Source: Ruminococcus sp. (GTDB lineage: Bacteria; Bacillota; Clostridia; Oscillospirales; Ruminococcaceae). Taken from it: a stretch of DNA of 64,000 bases. The stretch covers positions 1 through 64,000 of the forward strand of contig JAFRXL010000005.1 of the NCBI GenBank assembly GCA_017441505.1, given 5' to 3'. The notes under the pieces are model-generated. The model made no database searches, was not told where the DNA came from, and worked only from the letters and a program-made list of their open reading frames with translations. Shown here in pieces: positions 61,485-64,000 of the stretch. The translations under genes and the position numbers were made by a program. Position 1 is the first letter of the stretch; the number at the start of each line of letters is the position of its first letter.

Positions 61485-64000
61485 ATGAAGAAAATAAATA
61501 GAAAAATTACAGCTATAGCTGCCGCAGCAGCTACTGTTCTTTCAATGACTGCTGCTATGAGTTTTACTGCTACGGCAGAGGAGAAAAGCAGCAAATATGA
61601 TGAGTTGGTTGAAAACGCAAAAGGATTTAATATCGATAGCGATACATTTGAAAATAAATACAGTACCGCAAAGCAGCTTCTAAATGCAGATAATGATAAA
61701 TATGATTTTATTGATGACGAAAAAAATAAAGGACTCGGATTTGAAGATTATGATGAACTTAGAAAAAATATAAATTCTCTTTATGCTTCAAGTGTTGAAA
61801 ATGAGTTTGCAGGTTATACAGCAGATGAAATTAAAAAAATTAAGCCGTTTTCAAAGAAGAGTTTCGCATATACACAGGGTTATACAAGCAACGGAAAGTG
61901 CTATGATGTAGACGGTGATAATACCCTTTCTTTCTATGATTATTGCTGCTTACTCAGATATTTACAGGAAAAAATCGGAATTACTGATGAATATACTGAT
62001 TTTACAGTAGAAGACATGAAGGCAAAACCTAAAAAGTATAGCTATTCAAATGATGTGCTTGATTTAAATGATGGTGAAGCATATATAACATTAAAAAAGG
62101 TTGTCTCTGACAAAGAAAAAATTACAGTTCCTACAGAGATATGCTGTAAGATAGGTCACAAAGACGGTAACGGCAAGCTTAAAACGGATGACAACGGAAA
62201 TGTAATATATTCATGGCATATAATTCCTGTTATGAATATCGCTGCAAAAACATTCTCCGGATGCACAAATGCTAAAGAGGTCACAATCAAGAATTATGTT
62301 CAGCCTGAATGGTTTAATATGCTGCAGAGCCTTGATGAAGAGTTTGAAATAATTGAAACTAAAAATACAGTTACAGCAACCACTTTTGTTGACATTGCTG
62401 ACAATGCTTTTGAAGGCTGTACAAACCTTAAGAAAATTAATTTCCCTAAACACGTTAATTTTGGCATAGATGCTTTTAATGGAACAGATTTTGCAAAGCC
62501 GGAAAATAAAAATATTTATCCTGAAAAAGGTGTGATTTATGCTAAGAGCAGCGATGGTGAGGCATTAGTAGCTTGTGGTACTTACGATCCGAATCTTGCA
62601 TTTGGTTATAAGAATGATATGTATTATTTTGATCTTTCAGAAAACACAACTACTATAACAAATAAGCTTAAAAATGCACTTAACAGTATTTATAACCAAG
62701 TAGAGTATTCAGTTACTATACCTGAAAAAGTAGAGTATATTCATGATAAAGCTTTTTCTGACTGCAAAAATTTAAAATATGTAAACTTTGAGGAATATAA
62801 AAACTTTGCAAATGATGATCCTGTAAAGGAATTGATCAGAAAGAGTAACGCTGTATTCAATTCAACACAGTTTATTGCTGATGCAGCAAAGAATGAAATT
62901 GATACTGTTGTAAAAAATTTAAATTCAAAAACTTACAAGAACGAAATGGAAAAAGTTGAAGCTGTTTGCAGATATATTTTTGATAATGCAACATACAGAG
63001 ATTATCATGCTTTAGCTGAACAATTTGATCTCTTCCCTAACGGTAATTTTAATACATTAGATGAAAGCAGAGGAAACGTTTATGTTACAGCTAATGCTTT
63101 TCTTTCAAATTATACAGAGTGTGAAAGTTATGGAAAAGCAGTTTCGTTGCTTCTTGATAAGATGGGAGTAGAGAATTTCCTTACAGGAACAAGGGGCACT
63201 TTTGGTGGATACGGTCATGCTTATAACCATGTATACATTGATGGTAAATGGTATTTGGTCGATATGTCTGGATATGGACATTTTAAATGCGATTATGAAA
63301 AATATAAGAATGCACGTGGAGGAAATTTTGTACAGAATAGTGTCGGAGCAAATATAGCAATAAGCTGCGATTCTGAATTCATGGTGTTTGGTGATGATAA
63401 GCAATTAACTGATCGAGCTTATGACATTTATAATTTTTCTCGTGATCGTTCAAAAGTTTATTTTATAGCTTCAAACAATGCAGTAATTCCGGATAAACTT
63501 AAAAATAAAGCATATGAAATTATAAATGATTGTTTTATTATTGTTGAAGAAAATGGCAAGAAAAAAATAAAGTATGTTGATGAAAATGGTGATTATGTTA
63601 GAAAACCGTATATTGAAGTAAACGGAAAAAAATATAATTTTGATCCAAAGGGTAATCTTATAGATAAAGGTTGGGTTGAAATGAAATATGTTGGCAGAGC
63701 TTATATCAATCAATCCGGAGAAGTTGTTTCTAACTGCTGGGATATAATAAAAAATAAGAACGGAAAAGACAGTTGGTTCTTCTTTGATGATAATGGTATT
63801 TGCCATGAAGGCTGGATAGAGTATGGAAAAGATTATTATTACTGTGATATAGACGAAGGTACACTTGAAAATAAATTCATCAAAGTGGATGGCAGCTATT
63901 ATTACCTTAATGCTGACGGCAAAAGGATCACTTATTCTGAAGGCAAGAATTATGTTGATTACAGTGTTCAGTGGCGTGGAAGGACATTAACAGCAGATTC
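61485..64000 (+). CDS. Large secreted protein with BspA-like repeats, transglutaminase-like and cell-wall-binding-type repeats (truncated by window end)
   Basis: 838 residues visible, open at the end. Signal peptide (MKKINRKITAIAAAAATVLS, cut near TATAEE). LRR_5/BspA-type units occur at about 300-320 (IADNAFEGCTNLKKINF) and 415-435 (IHDKAFSDCKNLKYVNF). A transglutaminase-like domain follows, with Cys546 (TECESYGKAVSLLLDKMG), His582 (YNHVYIDGKWYLVD) and Asp593 in the right order. From about 710 on, WVEMKYVGRAYINQSGEV and FFDDNGICHEGWIEY and YYYLNADGKR resemble glucan/choline-binding repeats. AT content is higher than in the neighbouring genes. TTGGAGGTCATGTAATA precedes the ATG. Likely a surface adhesin or peptidase-like protein. 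Confidence 0.85.
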   Translation, partial: MKKINRKITAIAAAAATVLSMTAAMSFTATAEEKSSKYDELVENAKGFNIDSDTFENKYSTAKQLLNADNDKYDFIDDEKNKGLGFEDYDELRKNINSLYASSVENEFAGYTADEIKKIKPFSKKSFAYTQGYTSNGKCYDVDGDNTLSFYDYCCLLRYLQEKIGITDEYTDFTVEDMKAKPKKYSYSNDVLDLNDGEAYITLKKVVSDKEKITVPTEICCKIGHKDGNGKLKTDDNGNVIYSWHIIPVMNIAAKTFSGCTNAKEVTIKNYVQPEWFNMLQSLDEEFEIIETKNTVTATTFVDIADNAFEGCTNLKKINFPKHVNFGIDAFNGTDFAKPENKNIYPEKGVIYAKSSDGEALVACGTYDPNLAFGYKNDMYYFDLSENTTTITNKLKNALNSIYNQVEYSVTIPEKVEYIHDKAFSDCKNLKYVNFEEYKNFANDDPVKELIRKSNAVFNSTQFIADAAKNEIDTVVKNLNSKTYKNEMEKVEAVCRYIFDNATYRDYHALAEQFDLFPNGNFNTLDESRGNVYVTANAFLSNYTECESYGKAVSLLLDKMGVENFLTGTRGTFGGYGHAYNHVYIDGKWYLVDMSGYGHFKCDYEKYKNARGGNFVQNSVGANIAISCDSEFMVFGDDKQLTDRAYDIYNFSRDRSKVYFIASNNAVIPDKLKNKAYEIINDCFIIVEENGKKKIKYVDENGDYVRKPYIEVNGKKYNFDPKGNLIDKGWVEMKYVGRAYINQSGEVVSNCWDIIKNKNGKDSWFFFDDNGICHEGWIEYGKDYYYCDIDEGTLENKFIKVDGSYYYLNADGKRITYSEGKNYVDYSVQWRGRTLTAD

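Noticed and set aside
1..64000. CRISPR arrays, transposases, prophage genes, rRNA
   Set aside because: No regularly spaced repeats, terminal inverted repeats with transposase genes, integrases or rRNA sequences were seen on either strand.

Overview
The window looks like a core-genome segment of a low-to-moderate GC Clostridia, most likely an Oscillospiraceae/Ruminococcus-type anaerobe. Reasons: Firmicutes gene orders (infC-rpmI-rplT; plsX-rnc-radical SAM-smc-ftsY; nadD/yqeK-LCP-rsfS; PDZ radical SAM-der-plsY-gpsA; spoIIGA-sigE), strong AGGAGG ribosome sites, many TTG/GTG starts, SigA-type TTGACA-N17-TATAAT promoters and U-tract hairpin terminators. spoIIGA-sigE implies sporulation genes, though not proof that spores are made. 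No rRNA, CRISPR array, prophage, transposase or IS was found.

Layout. 1-1114: end of infC, rpmI, rplT, terminator. 1175-7658: rRNA/tRNA methyltransferase, dprA, topA, trmFO, plsX. 7664-14980: rnc, radical SAM, smc, ftsY, rdgB. 14982-21201: yhbY, a nadD-yqeK fusion, an LCP protein, rsfS, a small membrane protein, leuS. 21387-24896: rpsU, yqeG-type phosphatase, aroQ, M24 peptidase, efp, an acidic zinc-ribbon protein. 25135-30232: two-component system plus ABC exporter. 30314-35542: D,D-carboxypeptidase-like protein, pgi, P-loop protein, yceD-rpmF, PDZ radical SAM. 35569-40169: der, plsY, gpsA, a truncated asparagine synthetase. 40208-43753 (minus): spoIIGA-sigE, and a DEAD-box helicase with a 54-residue membrane protein. 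43971-46560: folate genes. 46665-47709: hexapeptide protein and tRNA-Arg(CCT). 47834-58576 (minus): a cell-envelope/division run (regulator, ftsE, ftsX, two M23 proteins, S41 protein) preceded by ddl-like, DUF1934 and argS. 58982-64000: lipoprotein, acyltransferase and the start of a large AT-rich secreted protein.

The most unusual observations are in otherwise ordinary genes. FtsY carries a long acidic region and a [15 protein letters not shown] basic amphipathic tail at its C-terminus, where E. coli FtsY has the equivalent at its N-terminus. Three peptidoglycan-related enzyme homologues have lost catalytic residues: a D,D-carboxypeptidase-like protein (all three penicilloyl-transferase motifs), an S41 protease (both Ser and Lys of the dyad are Asn), and a D-Ala-D-Ala ligase homologue (two metal ligands and the HGxxGEDG loop altered). 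An asparagine synthetase homologue lacks the N-terminal glutaminase Cys segment. These are read directly from the translations; the functional consequences are inference.
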